64,000 nt of DNA from Ideonella sp. (lineage in GTDB: Bacteria; Pseudomonadota; Gammaproteobacteria; Burkholderiales; Burkholderiaceae_C), in contig NZ_JADJDO010000039.1 of NCBI RefSeq assembly GCF_016702655.1, positions 124,001 to 188,000 on the forward strand. Reading direction: 5' to 3'. The notes under the pieces are model-generated. The model was not told the origin of the DNA, made no database searches, and saw only the letters and a program-made list of their open reading frames with translations. The number at the start of each line of letters is the position of its first letter. The first letter of the stretch is position 1. The position numbers and the translations under genes were made by a program. Shown here piece by piece: positions 1 to 8,657 of the stretch.

Positions 1-2
1 GC

Positions 3-902
3 AAGATCTGGATGGACGGCGAGCTCGTCGAGTGGCGCGACGCCAGGATCCACGTGCTCAGCCACACGCTGCACTACGGCTGCGGCGCGTTCGAGGGCGT
101 GCGCGCCTACAACACGGCGGGCGGGACGGCGATCTTTCGCCTGCGCGAGCACACCGAGAGGCTCTTCAACAGCGCCAAGATCCTGCGCATGAAGATCCCG
201 TTCTCGATCGAGCAGGTGATGCAGGCGCAGTGCGACGTGGTGCGCGCCAACAAGCTCGAGAGCTGCTACCTGCGCCCGCTGACCTGGATCGGCTCCGAGA
301 AGCTCGGCGTCAGCCCGCGGGGCAACAAGATCCATCTGATGGTTGCCGCCTGGCCCTGGGGCGCCTACCTCGGCGAGGAGGGCATGAAGCGCGGCATCCG
401 GGTCAAGATCAGCAGTTACACGCGCCATCACGTCAACATCACGATGACGCAGGCCAAGACGGTGAGCAACTACACCAATTCGATCCTCGCCAACATGGAG
501 GTCACCGACGACGGCTACGACGAGGCGATGCTGCTCGACGCGTCGGGCTTCGTCAGCGAGGGCGCGGGCGAGAACCTGTTCATCGTCAAGAACGGCGTCG
601 TCTACACGCCGGATCTCTCGGCCGGCGCCCTGAACGGCATCACGCGCAACACGATCTTCGCGATCTGCGGCGACCTCGGGCTCAAGCTCGTGGAAAAGCG
701 CATCACGCGCGACGAGGTCTACATCTGCGACGAGGCCTTCTTCACCGGCACCGCGGCCGAGGTCACGCCGATCCGCGAGCTCGACCGCATCGAGCTCGGC
801 AACGGCGCGCGCGGCCCCGTCACCGAGGGTATCCAGAGCGCCTTCTTCGACATCGTCAACGGCCGCAACCCGAAGTACGCCGAGTGGCTGACCAAGGTCT
901 GA
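3..902 (+). CDS. ilvE: Branched-chain amino acid aminotransferase, 5' end cut by window edge
   Basis: PLP-dependent fold-type IV aminotransferase for the last step of leucine, isoleucine and valine synthesis (2-oxo acid plus glutamate), cytoplasmic. The frame is open to the left edge: codons at 3-11 read KIW before the first ATG at 12. In this family the true start usually lies several residues upstream, so the gene is partial. Visible family motifs are HTLHYGCGAFEGVRAY near the N terminus, the probable PLP lysine in QAKTVSNYTNS, and EGAGENLFIVKNGVVYTP. The C-terminal FFTGTAAEVTPIREL block is intact. The stop is followed 11 nt later by a small zinc-finger gene, an arrangement common in Burkholderiales. 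The identification is secure; only the start is missing. Confidence 0.96.
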   Translation, partial: KIWMDGELVEWRDARIHVLSHTLHYGCGAFEGVRAYNTAGGTAIFRLREHTERLFNSAKILRMKIPFSIEQVMQAQCDVVRANKLESCYLRPLTWIGSEKLGVSPRGNKIHLMVAAWPWGAYLGEEGMKRGIRVKISSYTRHHVNITMTQAKTVSNYTNSILANMEVTDDGYDEAMLLDASGFVSEGAGENLFIVKNGVVYTPDLSAGALNGITRNTIFAICGDLGLKLVEKRITRDEVYICDEAFFTGTAAEVTPIRELDRIELGNGARGPVTEGIQSAFFDIVNGRNPKYAEWLTKV

Positions 903-913
903 CCGCACCCGCC

Positions 914-1123
914 ATGAGCCAGAACCAAGCCCCCGAGACGATCGAAGTCACTGCGCGCGACCTGCACGGCCCGGGCGTCGTGTTCTGCCCAAACCCGAAG
1001 ATGGCCCTGTGGAGCGGCCACCCGCGCGTGTTCATCGACGTCGCGAGCGAGGGCGAGGGCCAGTGCCCCTATTGCGGCACGGTCTACCGCCTCAAGGCCG
1101 GAGAGAAGGTCCACGCGCATTGA
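914..1123 (+). CDS. Zinc-finger (CHCC-type) domain protein
   Basis: Small 69-aa protein of the zf-CHCC family, related to the zinc-binding subunit of mitochondrial complex I. In bacteria it is usually found beside ilvE and waaF and has no firmly established function. The zinc ligands are visible as Cys in VVFCPNP, His in SGHPRVF and the pair in QCPYCGTVYRL. It begins 11 nt after the ilvE stop and lies 28 nt upstream of the heptosyltransferase, so the three genes are probably co-transcribed. The full length matches the family. Family assignment rests on motif recognition; the function is not inferred. Confidence 0.85.
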   Translation: MSQNQAPETIEVTARDLHGPGVVFCPNPKMALWSGHPRVFIDVASEGEGQCPYCGTVYRLKAGEKVHAH

Positions 1124-1151
1124 CGCCACCGGCGCAGCGCCTGCGCTGACG

Positions 1152-2159
1152 ATGCGTCGCAGCCTCGTCATCGCGCCGCAGTGGATCGGCGACGCGGTGA
1201 TGAGCGAGCCGTTGCTGGCGCGCCTGGCCGCGCGCGGCGAGCGGCTCACGGTGGCCGCGCTGCCCTGGGTGGCGCCGGTGTACTCGGCGATGGCGCAGGT
1301 CGGCGAGATCGTCGAACTGCCCTTTGCGCACGGCCGGCTCGACCTGCGCGCGCGGCTGCGCATCGCGCACGCGCTGCGCGGCCGCTTCGACGCGGCCTAC
1401 GTGCTGCCGAACTCGATCAAGTCGGCGCTCCTGCCCTGGCTGGCGCGCATCCCGCTGCGTGTGGGCTATGCCGGCGAGGGGCGTGCCGGCCTGATCAACC
1501 GGCGCCTGCCCAATCCGGTCGGCAGGCCGCCCATGGTGGCGTGGTACGCGGCGCTCGCGGGTGGGGCGCCGGTGGGCGACGACGAGCGCCCGCGCATGCG
1601 CCTCGACGCCGCGCGCGTCGACACCGCGAGCGCGAAGGCGGGCGTCGTCGCCGGCGCCTATTGGGTCTTCGCGCCCGGCGCCGAGTACGGCCCGGCCAAG
1701 TGCTGGCCCGCCGGCCACTACGCGGCGCTGGCGCGCGCGCTCCACGCCGAGAGCGGCCAGCAGGTGCTGCTGCTCGGCTCGCCCAAGGAGGCCGCGCTGT
1801 GCGAGGGCATCGCGCACGAGGCCGTTGGTGCCTGCCGCGTGCTCGCCGGGCGCACGTCGCTCGCCGAAGCGATGGCGCTGATCGCCGCCGCGCGCGGCGT
1901 GGTCAGCAACGACTCGGGCCTGATGCATGTCGCGGCAGCGTTCGGCGTGCCGCAGGCGGCGCTGTTCGGCTCGACGAGCCCCGAGCACACGCCGCCGCTG
2001 AACCCGCGCGCGCGCGTCCTTTGGCTCAAGCATGAACTTGCACTCGACTGCTCGCCCTGCTTCGACCGCGTGTGCCGCTTCGGCCACACGCGCTGCCTGA
2101 CCGAAATCGCGCCCGCGCGTGTGCAGGCGGCGCTGGCAAGCGCGGCGTCGGGTTGCTGA
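1152..2159 (+). CDS. waaF: Lipopolysaccharide heptosyltransferase II
   Basis: GT9-family enzyme that transfers the second L-glycero-D-manno-heptose onto the LPS inner core at the cytoplasmic face of the inner membrane. The 335-aa product has the family start (RSLVIAPQWIGDAVMSEPLL), the central FAPGAEYGPAKCWP stretch that contacts the nucleotide sugar, and the C-terminal NDSGLMHVAAAFGVPQAALFG motif. Length is normal for WaaF. It follows ilvE and the zinc-finger gene on the same strand. The next gene (histidine kinase) starts 26 nt after its stop. Assignment as WaaF rather than WaaC rests on overall pattern, and the difference is not proven. Confidence 0.9.
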   Translation: MRRSLVIAPQWIGDAVMSEPLLARLAARGERLTVAALPWVAPVYSAMAQVGEIVELPFAHGRLDLRARLRIAHALRGRFDAAYVLPNSIKSALLPWLARIPLRVGYAGEGRAGLINRRLPNPVGRPPMVAWYAALAGGAPVGDDERPRMRLDAARVDTASAKAGVVAGAYWVFAPGAEYGPAKCWPAGHYAALARALHAESGQQVLLLGSPKEAALCEGIAHEAVGACRVLAGRTSLAEAMALIAAARGVVSNDSGLMHVAAAFGVPQAALFGSTSPEHTPPLNPRARVLWLKHELALDCSPCFDRVCRFGHTRCLTEIAPARVQAALASAASGC

Positions 2160-2185
2160 GCACGGCAGCGCGGCACAATTCGCGC

Positions 2186-3721
2186 GTGCCCGCCTCGCCC
2201 CAGACCTCGTCACCCGCAAAGGCCGACCGGCGCCTGCACGAGGCGCTCGCCGGCGCCGGCACCTCGGTCTGGGAGTGGCACATCGTCGAAGACAGGCTCA
2301 CCGATCTCGACGAGGGTATGGCGATGCTCGGCTACGCGCCGCACGAGATCGAGGCCACGCAGGCGGCCTGGGACGCGTTGATCCATCCGGACGACCTGCC
2401 GGGCAACAACGACGCCTATGCCCGCCACGCGCGCGGCGAGACCGAGACCTATGCGCACGAATACCGCATCCGCGCGGTCGACGGCTCGTGGCGCTGGCTG
2501 GCCGAGCGCGGCCGCATCGTCGAGCGCAGCCCCGACGGCGCCCCGCTTCGAATGCTCGGCACGCAGACCGACATCACCGAGAGGCGGCGCGCCGAGGGCG
2601 CGGCGCTCGAACTGGCCGAGCGGCTGCACAAGATCGCGAGCCACGTGCCGGGCATGGTGTTCCAGTTCCAGCGCGCCGCGGACGGCAGTGCGCGCTTTCC
2701 CTATGTCAGCGAGCGCTGCCTGGCGTTGACGGGCATCGCGCCGCAGCAGCTGATGGCCGATGCCGGCGCGATGCTGCGGCGTGTCGAGCGCTCCGAACGC
2801 GAGCGCGTGCTCGACGCCATTTACAAGTCGAGCCGGACGCTGCAACCCTGGCATGTCGAGTTCCGGTTGCATCGGCCGGGAGGCGCGCTGTGCTGGCTGC
2901 GCGGCAGCGCCACGCCGCAGCCTTCGACCGACGGATCGACGCTCTGGCACGGCTACATCGAGGACGTGAGCGGGCTGCGCGAACTCGAGCAGGCGCGGCT
3001 TGCGCGCGCGGCCGCCGAGGCGGCCAACCGCGCCAAGACCGAGTTCCTGTCGCGCATGAGCCACGAACTGCGCACGCCGCTCAATGCCGTGCTCGGCTTC
3101 ACGCAACTGATGCAGCAAGACCGCGCCGAGCCGCCGGGTGCGCTCCAGCAGCGGCGCCTGACGCTGATCCGCGAGGCCGGCGAGCACCTGCTGCAGATGA
3201 TCGGCGACCTGCTCGACCTGACGCACATCGAGGCCGGGCGCCTGGCGCTCGATCCGGCATGGGTCGAACTCCCGCCGCTGCTGCGCGAATGCGCCGACAT
3301 GCTGCGCCCGCTGGCCGACGCGTCCGGCGTGCGCATCGAGCTCCTCGGTTCCGGCGCCGAGCCCGAGGCGTGGGCCGACCGGCGACGGCTCAAGCAGGTG
3401 CTGGCCAACCTGCTGTCCAACGCGGTCAAGTACAACCGGCGCGGCGGCTGGGTCAGGCTGCAGGCGCTGGCGCGAGGCGATGAAGCCGGCGTCGAGGTCA
3501 GCGACAACGGACTCGGGATCGCGCCGGAGCGCCTGGAGGGACTGTTCGAGCCGTTCAACCGCCTCGGGCGCGAGCGCAGCGGGGTCGAGGGCACGGGCAT
3601 CGGCCTGGCGCTCAGCCGCAGCCTGGTCGAGGCCATGGGCGGGCGCATCGAGGTCCGCAGCGACCCCGGCGCCGGCTCGGCATTCTGCGTCGTGCTGCAG
3701 GGTGCGTCCCCCGCCGCCTGA
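2186..3721 (+). CDS. Cytosolic PAS-domain sensor histidine kinase
   Basis: Two-component sensor kinase of about 511 aa with no membrane segment or signal peptide, so it probably senses an intracellular cue. Order: PAS/PAC domain (about residues 15-145, ending in GTQTDITERRRAEG), second PAS domain (about 150-285), HisKA with the phospho-acceptor in FLSRMSHELRTPLNAVLGF (His near 293), then HATPase_c with N box LLSNAVKYNRRGG, G1 box DNGLGI and G2 box GTGIGLALSRSLVEAMGG. No receiver domain is fused. The frame is open back into waaF. I chose the GTG at 2186 because it lies just after the waaF stop and directly precedes recognisable sequence. A LuxR-type gene follows but lacks a receiver domain, so the cognate regulator is not evident. 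Confidence 0.85.
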   Translation: MPASPQTSSPAKADRRLHEALAGAGTSVWEWHIVEDRLTDLDEGMAMLGYAPHEIEATQAAWDALIHPDDLPGNNDAYARHARGETETYAHEYRIRAVDGSWRWLAERGRIVERSPDGAPLRMLGTQTDITERRRAEGAALELAERLHKIASHVPGMVFQFQRAADGSARFPYVSERCLALTGIAPQQLMADAGAMLRRVERSERERVLDAIYKSSRTLQPWHVEFRLHRPGGALCWLRGSATPQPSTDGSTLWHGYIEDVSGLRELEQARLARAAAEAANRAKTEFLSRMSHELRTPLNAVLGFTQLMQQDRAEPPGALQQRRLTLIREAGEHLLQMIGDLLDLTHIEAGRLALDPAWVELPPLLRECADMLRPLADASGVRIELLGSGAEPEAWADRRRLKQVLANLLSNAVKYNRRGGWVRLQALARGDEAGVEVSDNGLGIAPERLEGLFEPFNRLGRERSGVEGTGIGLALSRSLVEAMGGRIEVRSDPGAGSAFCVVLQGASPAA

Positions 3722-3786
3722 TGCCGGTCGGCTGCGGGAAAGCCACCCCTGGTGCCTGGCCCCGCGAGGGCCTAGGATCGGCCGCC

Positions 3787-4734
3787 ATGGTCCTTTCCGA
3801 CAGCGAGCGCCGCGCGCTGGCACGCATCTTCGGCCTGCTGGCCGAAGACTGCTGCGCGAGCGATGTCCGCGCGCGCATCGGCTCGTCCTTGCTAGAACTG
3901 CTGCGCGCGGATCACTTCGCCTCCTTCGTCTGGGACGACAGCGCGCACCGCTTCGGCAGCGGCATCTGCATCCACATGAGCGACGCCAACCTGGCGAAGT
4001 ACGACGCCTACTACCAGTACCACGACCCGATCACGTTCGCGCTGCAGGCGCGTCGCCACGCCACGGCGGTGAGCGAGGTGATGCCGCACCGCGAACTGCT
4101 GCGCACCGAGTTCTTCAACGACTTCCTGGCCCGCGACGGACTGCATTGGGGCATCAACCTGCATGCCTTCGACGGCGCGCAGGCCCTGGGCGACCTGCGC
4201 ATCTGGCGCGGCCGCCAGCGCCGCGAGTTCGAGCCGCGCGACAAGCAGTTGCTGGACCTGATCGAGCCGGCCTTCGTCGCCGCGCTGCGGCGCGGCCGCG
4301 CGCAGCGGCCCGGCCGCCAGCCCATCGCGCGGCTGAGTGCGCGCGAAGCCGAGGTGGCGCGCCTGGTCAGCCTGGGCCTGACCGACAAGCAGATCGCGCG
4401 CGAGCTGGCCATCGGCGTGGCGAGCGTGCGCACCTACCTGCAGCGGATCTTCGACAAGACCGGCGTGCAGCGCCGCGCCGGCCTGGCCCGACTGGCGCTG
4501 GGCGACGCGCCGCGCGCGACTGAGGGCGCGTGCGCTACTTTGCCGGCGGCCCCAGTCGGCCGAGTACCGGCTCGAGCGCCAGCCCGATGGCCAGCAGGCG
4601 CCGGTCGCTGCCGGCCGGGCCGTCGAGTTCCAGGCCGACCGGCAGCTTGCTGCTGGCGCCCAGGCCGACCGGCATCTGCAGTCCGGGCAGGCCGGCGTTG
4701 CTGCCGGGGTCGGTGTTCTGGATCACCGCCATGA
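3787..4734 (+). CDS. LuxR-family transcriptional regulator, abnormal C-terminal extension
   Basis: Transcription factor with a GAF/PAS-like N-terminal half (about residues 1-170) and a C-terminal LuxR helix-turn-helix (ARLSAREAEVARLVSLGL, then TDKQIARELAIGVASVRTYL). It has no phospho-acceptor receiver domain, so it is not a classical response regulator despite lying after a histidine kinase. The ATG at 3787 is used because upstream codons do not look coding. After the HTH (about residue 235) the frame runs on 200 nt, antisense to the amidase 3' end, as low-quality Arg/Pro-rich sequence. In the neighbouring frame a TGA at 4521-4523 would give about 245 aa, normal for the family, and would end 11 nt before the amidase. 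A single-base indel near 4500 is therefore likely. Confidence 0.72.
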   Translation: MVLSDSERRALARIFGLLAEDCCASDVRARIGSSLLELLRADHFASFVWDDSAHRFGSGICIHMSDANLAKYDAYYQYHDPITFALQARRHATAVSEVMPHRELLRTEFFNDFLARDGLHWGINLHAFDGAQALGDLRIWRGRQRREFEPRDKQLLDLIEPAFVAALRRGRAQRPGRQPIARLSAREAEVARLVSLGLTDKQIARELAIGVASVRTYLQRIFDKTGVQRRAGLARLALGDAPRATEGACATLPAAPVGRVPARAPARWPAGAGRCRPGRRVPGRPAACCWRPGRPASAVRAGRRCCRGRCSGSPP

Positions 4735-6007
4735 AGGTCGCCACGCTGCTCGATTCCGCATTGGCTGCCATCGCGACCACCGGCACGGTGGGGAACACGA
4801 GCGCGTCCAGCCGGTGCTGCTTGAAGGTGTCGGCGTAGAGCTTCTTCAGCGCCGGTCGGCCGGTCTTCATCGCTGCCTCGTAGGCCGGCCTGGCATCGAC
4901 CACGGTGTTGTTCGGCCCCGGCAGCTTGCGCGGTATCACCAAGCCCTGGTAGGTGCCCTTCACGTCGGGGCTGGCCGCCTGCTCGGCAAGCTGCTCGATC
5001 GTGAGCCCGGTGCCGGTGTGCTGGAGGTACTTCACCATGTCGTCGTAGGCCTCGTACATCGCGACCGGGAAGGACACGCCGGCGTTCGTCTCCATCAGCT
5101 GCGGCATGTCGACCTCGACCAGCGTGACACCGACCGCCTTCAGCCTGGCGAGCGCGGCATCGAAAGCGGCCTGCGTGTCGGCATCCTGGTTGGCGAGCAA
5201 GGGCTTGACCAGGCCCAGGCGAACGCGCTTCAGGTCGGCCGGCTTGACCGCCGGGGCGCCGCTGATCACGCGGTCGAGCAGTTCCACGTCGGCCATGGCC
5301 AACGCCATCGGCCCAGCCGTGTCGCGCGTGTGGGAGATCGGCACGATGCCGGCGCCGGGATAGCGCCCGACGCTGGGGCGCAGCGACGCGCAGCCGTTGA
5401 ACGCGCAGGGCACGCGCACCGAGCCGCCGGTATCGGTGCCCAGGCCCGCCGTGACGACGCGCGAGCCTATCGCCGTACCGGTGCCCGAGGACGAGCCGCC
5501 GGCGCTGCGCGCCGCGTCGTAGGCGTTGCGCACGCCGGGCTCCTTGCCGGTGTTGTAGGCCGGATTGAAGCCCGAGACGCCGAACGCGAGCTCGTGCATG
5601 TTGGTCTTGCCGATCACGATTGCGCCCGCGTCGCGCAGCTTCCTGGCCACCGGCGCGTCGGCTACCGGCTTGTAGGCCTTGAGCGCCGGCGTGCCGCCGG
5701 TGGTGGGCATGCCGGCAACCTCGATGTTGTCCTTGATCACGACCGGCACCCCTTGCAGCGGTTTGCAGGGCTTGCCCTTCGCGCCGTCCACCCGCCGCGC
5801 GGCGGCCGTCGCGCCGGCCTCGTCGATCGTCACGAAGGCATTCAGTTCGGGGCGCGCCCGGGCGCGCGCCAGGGCTTCGGTGACGAGCTGCTCGCTCGTG
5901 ACCTTGCCGGCGCACACGTCGCGCGCGAGTTCGCCCGCCGTGGGCTGGGCAACGACAGAGGTGGCGGCGGCCATCCATGCCGCCAGGGTGATCCAGGCGT
6001 GGCGCAT
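4535..6007 (-). CDS. Secreted amidase (amidase signature family)
   Basis: Amidase of the AS superfamily (490 aa), hydrolysing an amide bond of unknown substrate. The start at 6007 gives a classic signal peptide (MRHAWITLAAWMAAATSVVAQ), so the mature enzyme is probably periplasmic. The Ser-cisSer-Lys triad is visible: Lys near 92 in VVIKDNIEV, the serine-rich loop GGSSSGTGTA near 170-178, and the nucleophile in TDTGGSVR near 196. The usual AS-family C-terminal region with hydrophobic VFPTVPVVA is present. An in-frame upstream start at 6088 exists but would bury the signal peptide. It converges with the LuxR regulator and is divergent from purU. Confidence 0.88.
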   Translation of the reverse strand: MRHAWITLAAWMAAATSVVAQPTAGELARDVCAGKVTSEQLVTEALARARARPELNAFVTIDEAGATAAARRVDGAKGKPCKPLQGVPVVIKDNIEVAGMPTTGGTPALKAYKPVADAPVARKLRDAGAIVIGKTNMHELAFGVSGFNPAYNTGKEPGVRNAYDAARSAGGSSSGTGTAIGSRVVTAGLGTDTGGSVRVPCAFNGCASLRPSVGRYPGAGIVPISHTRDTAGPMALAMADVELLDRVISGAPAVKPADLKRVRLGLVKPLLANQDADTQAAFDAALARLKAVGVTLVEVDMPQLMETNAGVSFPVAMYEAYDDMVKYLQHTGTGLTIEQLAEQAASPDVKGTYQGLVIPRKLPGPNNTVVDARPAYEAAMKTGRPALKKLYADTFKQHRLDALVFPTVPVVAMAANAESSSVATFMAVIQNTDPGSNAGLPGLQMPVGLGASSKLPVGLELDGPAGSDRRLLAIGLALEPVLGRLGPPAK

Positions 6008-6218
6008 TGCGGTCCTTTCGGTGTGCTTTCGGTGGGTCCGATGTTGCGCGGCCGGGTCGCGTTTGTCTGTCCATGCAATTGACGACATCGCCCGGCGTTC
6101 GGATCGAGGCGGCCACGGGGCGAGGCGCAGCGGAGACGCACGGTCGGGCGCGCCCGTTCACGGCCTGCCGCACATCACGCAGTTCCTGCGCGGGCCGCTT
6201 CGTACAATCGCGCCCACC

Positions 6219-7121
6219 ATGCCGCACCCGCAGGAATACATCCTCACGCTGTCGTGCCGCGACGCGCCGGGGATCGTGCATGCGGTCTCCGGGCTGCTGT
6301 TCGAGGGCGGCTGCAACATCATCGACTCGCAGCAGTTCGGCGACCTGCCTGAACCCGGCGACGCAGCCTGCGAGCACGCGACGGGGCTGTTCTTCATGCG
6401 CGTGCACTTCAAGGCGCCGGCGCAGCTCGACGACCTCGAGCGCCTGCGCGCGCTGTTCGAGGCCGTCCGTCTGCGCTTCGGCATGGACCTGCAACTGCAC
6501 GCGCTGTCGCGCCGCCCGCGCCTGCTGCTGATGGCGAGCCGGCATGGCCATTGTCTGAACGACCTTCTGTTTCGCGCGCAGTCGGGACAGCTGCATGCCG
6601 AGATCGGCGCGATCGTCTCCAACCATCCCGACTTCGGCGCGCTCGCCGCGGGCTTCGGCATCCCCTTCCACCACCTGCCGCTCGCCGCCGGCGCGAGCGC
6701 AGAGGCCAAGCGCGCGCAGGAACTCGCCGTCGAGGCGCTGATCGAGGCCGAGCGCATCGACCTCGTCGTGCTGGCGCGCTACATGCAGATCCTCTCGCCG
6801 GCGTTCTGCGCCTTCCTGCGCGGGCGCGCGATCAACATCCACCACAGCTTCCTGCCCAGCTTCAAGGGCGCCAAGCCCTACTACCAGGCGCACGACCGCG
6901 GCGTGAAGCTGATCGGCGCCACGGCGCACTACGTCACCGCCGACCTCGACGAAGGCCCGATCATCGAGCAGGACGTCGCGCGCGTCGATCACAGCCTCAC
7001 GCCGGAGGACTTCACCGCCGTCGGGCGCGACGTCGAGAGCGTCGTCCTCGCGCGCGCGGTGCGCTGGCATGTCGAGCACCGGGTGCTGATGAATGGCCCG
7101 AAGACGGTCGTCTTTCGCTGA
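6219..7121 (+). CDS. purU: Formyltetrahydrofolate deformylase
   Basis: Hydrolyses 10-formyl-THF to formate plus THF, balancing one-carbon pools and supplying formate for PurT. The 300-aa product has an N-terminal ACT domain (EYILTLSCRDAPGIVHAVSG, about residues 5-85) and a C-terminal formyltransferase fold. The catalytic features are visible: Asn/His in INIHHSFLPSFKGA and Asp in HYVTADLDEGPII. The ATG at 6219 was chosen because the ACT domain begins directly after it and upstream sequence is unrelated. It is divergent from the amidase. An NTF2-like gene follows 61 nt downstream. Confidence 0.95.
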   Translation: MPHPQEYILTLSCRDAPGIVHAVSGLLFEGGCNIIDSQQFGDLPEPGDAACEHATGLFFMRVHFKAPAQLDDLERLRALFEAVRLRFGMDLQLHALSRRPRLLLMASRHGHCLNDLLFRAQSGQLHAEIGAIVSNHPDFGALAAGFGIPFHHLPLAAGASAEAKRAQELAVEALIEAERIDLVVLARYMQILSPAFCAFLRGRAINIHHSFLPSFKGAKPYYQAHDRGVKLIGATAHYVTADLDEGPIIEQDVARVDHSLTPEDFTAVGRDVESVVLARAVRWHVEHRVLMNGPKTVVFR

Positions 7122-7182
7122 TGACGGCCCCAAGCTTGCAGCTTCGCTGCTTCGCACCCGCCGCGGGCTAGCCGCGCCCGCG

Positions 7183-7629
7183 ATGGCCGTCCGCAAACCC
7201 CCGCCCTCGGCTCTCGGCTCGCCCGACGAGACCGAGGCCCAGTTCTACGAGGCGCTGCAGCAGGGCGACATCGAGCGCCTGATGGCGGCCTGGGCCGACG
7301 ACGACGATGTCGTCTGCGTCCACCCCGGCGGGCCGCGCCTCGTCGGGCTGGCGGCGATCCGCGCCGCGTTCGAGAGCATGTTCGCGCAGGGCCCGATCGA
7401 TGCGCGGCCGGAGGGCGTGCGCCGCCTGCAGACGAACTCGAGCGCGGTGCACAGCGTGATCGAGCGGGTGCAGGTGATGACGCAAGAGGGCCCGCGCGGG
7501 GCCTACGTGATCGCGACCAACGTGTACCAGAAGTCGCCGCAGGGCTGGCGCCTCGTCGCCCACCACGCCAGCCCGGGGACATTGGGCGAGCCCAGCGAGG
7601 CGCTGTCGGTGCCCTCGGTGCTGCATTGA
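7183..7629 (+). CDS. NTF2-like / SnoaL-type protein (DUF4440-like)
   Basis: A 148-aa protein with an NTF2/SnoaL cone fold, judged from the opening helix (EAQFYEALQQGDIERLMAAW) followed by DDDDVVCVHPGGPRLVGLAAIRAAFESMF. The tail has alternating strands (GAYVIATNVYQKSPQGWRLVAHHAS). The fold hosts many small enzymes and ligand-binding proteins, and no substrate can be named. The start at 7183 excludes an Arg-rich upstream extension. Its stop (TGA 7627-7629) shares a base with the ATG of the YheT-like hydrolase, implying translational coupling. Confidence 0.8.
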   Translation: MAVRKPPPSALGSPDETEAQFYEALQQGDIERLMAAWADDDDVVCVHPGGPRLVGLAAIRAAFESMFAQGPIDARPEGVRRLQTNSSAVHSVIERVQVMTQEGPRGAYVIATNVYQKSPQGWRLVAHHASPGTLGEPSEALSVPSVLH

Positions 7630-8623
7630 TGCAGGGTTACCGCGCGCCGGGCTGGCTCGCCGGCTCGGGTGCCATCGGCGGCAACCTGCAGACGATCTGG
7701 CCGGCGTTGTTCTCGCGCCGCTTCGAGGGCGGGCCGCCGGCCTTCGAGCGCGAGCGCTGGCGCACGCCCGATGGCGACTTCATCGACGTCGACTTCCTGC
7801 AACCGGCATCGCCGCTGCCCGCCGAGGCGCCCTGGCTGGTGCTCTTCCACGGCCTCGAGGGCTCGTCGCAGAGCCACTATGCGCAGGCCTTCGCGCACTG
7901 GGCGCGCGGCACGGCTGGGCCTACGCGGTGCCGCACTTTCGCGGCTGCTCGGGCGAACTCAACCTTGCCCCGCGCGCCTACCACTCGGGCGACTACGAGG
8001 AGGTCGGCTGGATCCTCGAGCGCCTGCGCGGGCGCAGCGCGCGCCCGCTGGTCGCGGTCGGCGTCTCGCTCGGCGGCAATGCGCTGCTGCGCTGGGCCGA
8101 GGAGGCCGGCGACACGGCGGCGCCGGTCGCGCGCAGCGTGGCCGCGGTCTCGTCGCCGATCGACCTGGCTGCCGGCGGCCACGCGATCGGGCGCGGCTTC
8201 AACCGCTGGGTCTATGGCCGCATGTTCCTGAACACGATGCGCCCGAAGGCGCTCGAGAAGCTCGCGCAGCACCCGGGGCTGTTCTCGCGCGAGGCCATGC
8301 TCGCGGCGCGCAACCTGTACGAGTTCGACAACCTGTTCACCGCGCCGCTGCACGGCTTTCGCGACACCGAGGATTACTGGGCGCGCGCCTCGGCCAAGCC
8401 GCACCTGCACCGCATCCGCATCCCGGCGCTGGTGCTCAATGCACGCAACGACCCATTCGTGCCGGCCGCCAGCCTGCCGGCGGCGCACGAGGTCGGGCGC
8501 CGGGTCACGCTCTGGCAGCCGGCGCACGGCGGCCACGTGGGGTTTCCGGGCGGGGCGTGGCCGCCGGGCCATGTGCTGACCCTGCCCGAGGCGGTGATGG
8601 GCTGGGTTGCAGCGCAGTCCTGA
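7629..8623 (+). pseudogene. YheT-family alpha/beta hydrolase with one frameshift
   Basis: Member of the YheT/ABHD1-3 hydrolase family, putative esterases of unknown physiological substrate. The N-terminal part (IGGNLQTIWPALFSRR, then WLVLFHGLEGSSQSHY) reads from 7629. The rest (PHFRGCSGELN, nucleophile elbow VGVSLGGNALLRW, C-terminal HGGHVGFPG with the catalytic His) is one frame over, ending at 8623. The switch falls near 7905-7915, where ggcacggctgg reads correctly if one C is restored (ggccacggctgg). With that correction a normal protein of about 331 aa results, and every catalytic element is present. It is either a recent single-base mutation or a sequence error; I lean to error because the rest is undamaged. 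Confidence 0.85.
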
Positions 8624-8657
8624 AGCGCAGCCCTGTAGCTTGCGCGATGATCGCGCC

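Noticed and set aside
1092..2219. Long open frames antisense to waaF
   Set aside because: Arg/Ala-rich translations typical of GC-rich shadow frames; the sense strand carries a clear enzyme.
3787..4734. LuxR gene as response regulator of the upstream kinase
   Set aside because: No receiver domain or phospho-acceptor Asp motif, so adjacency alone does not support it.
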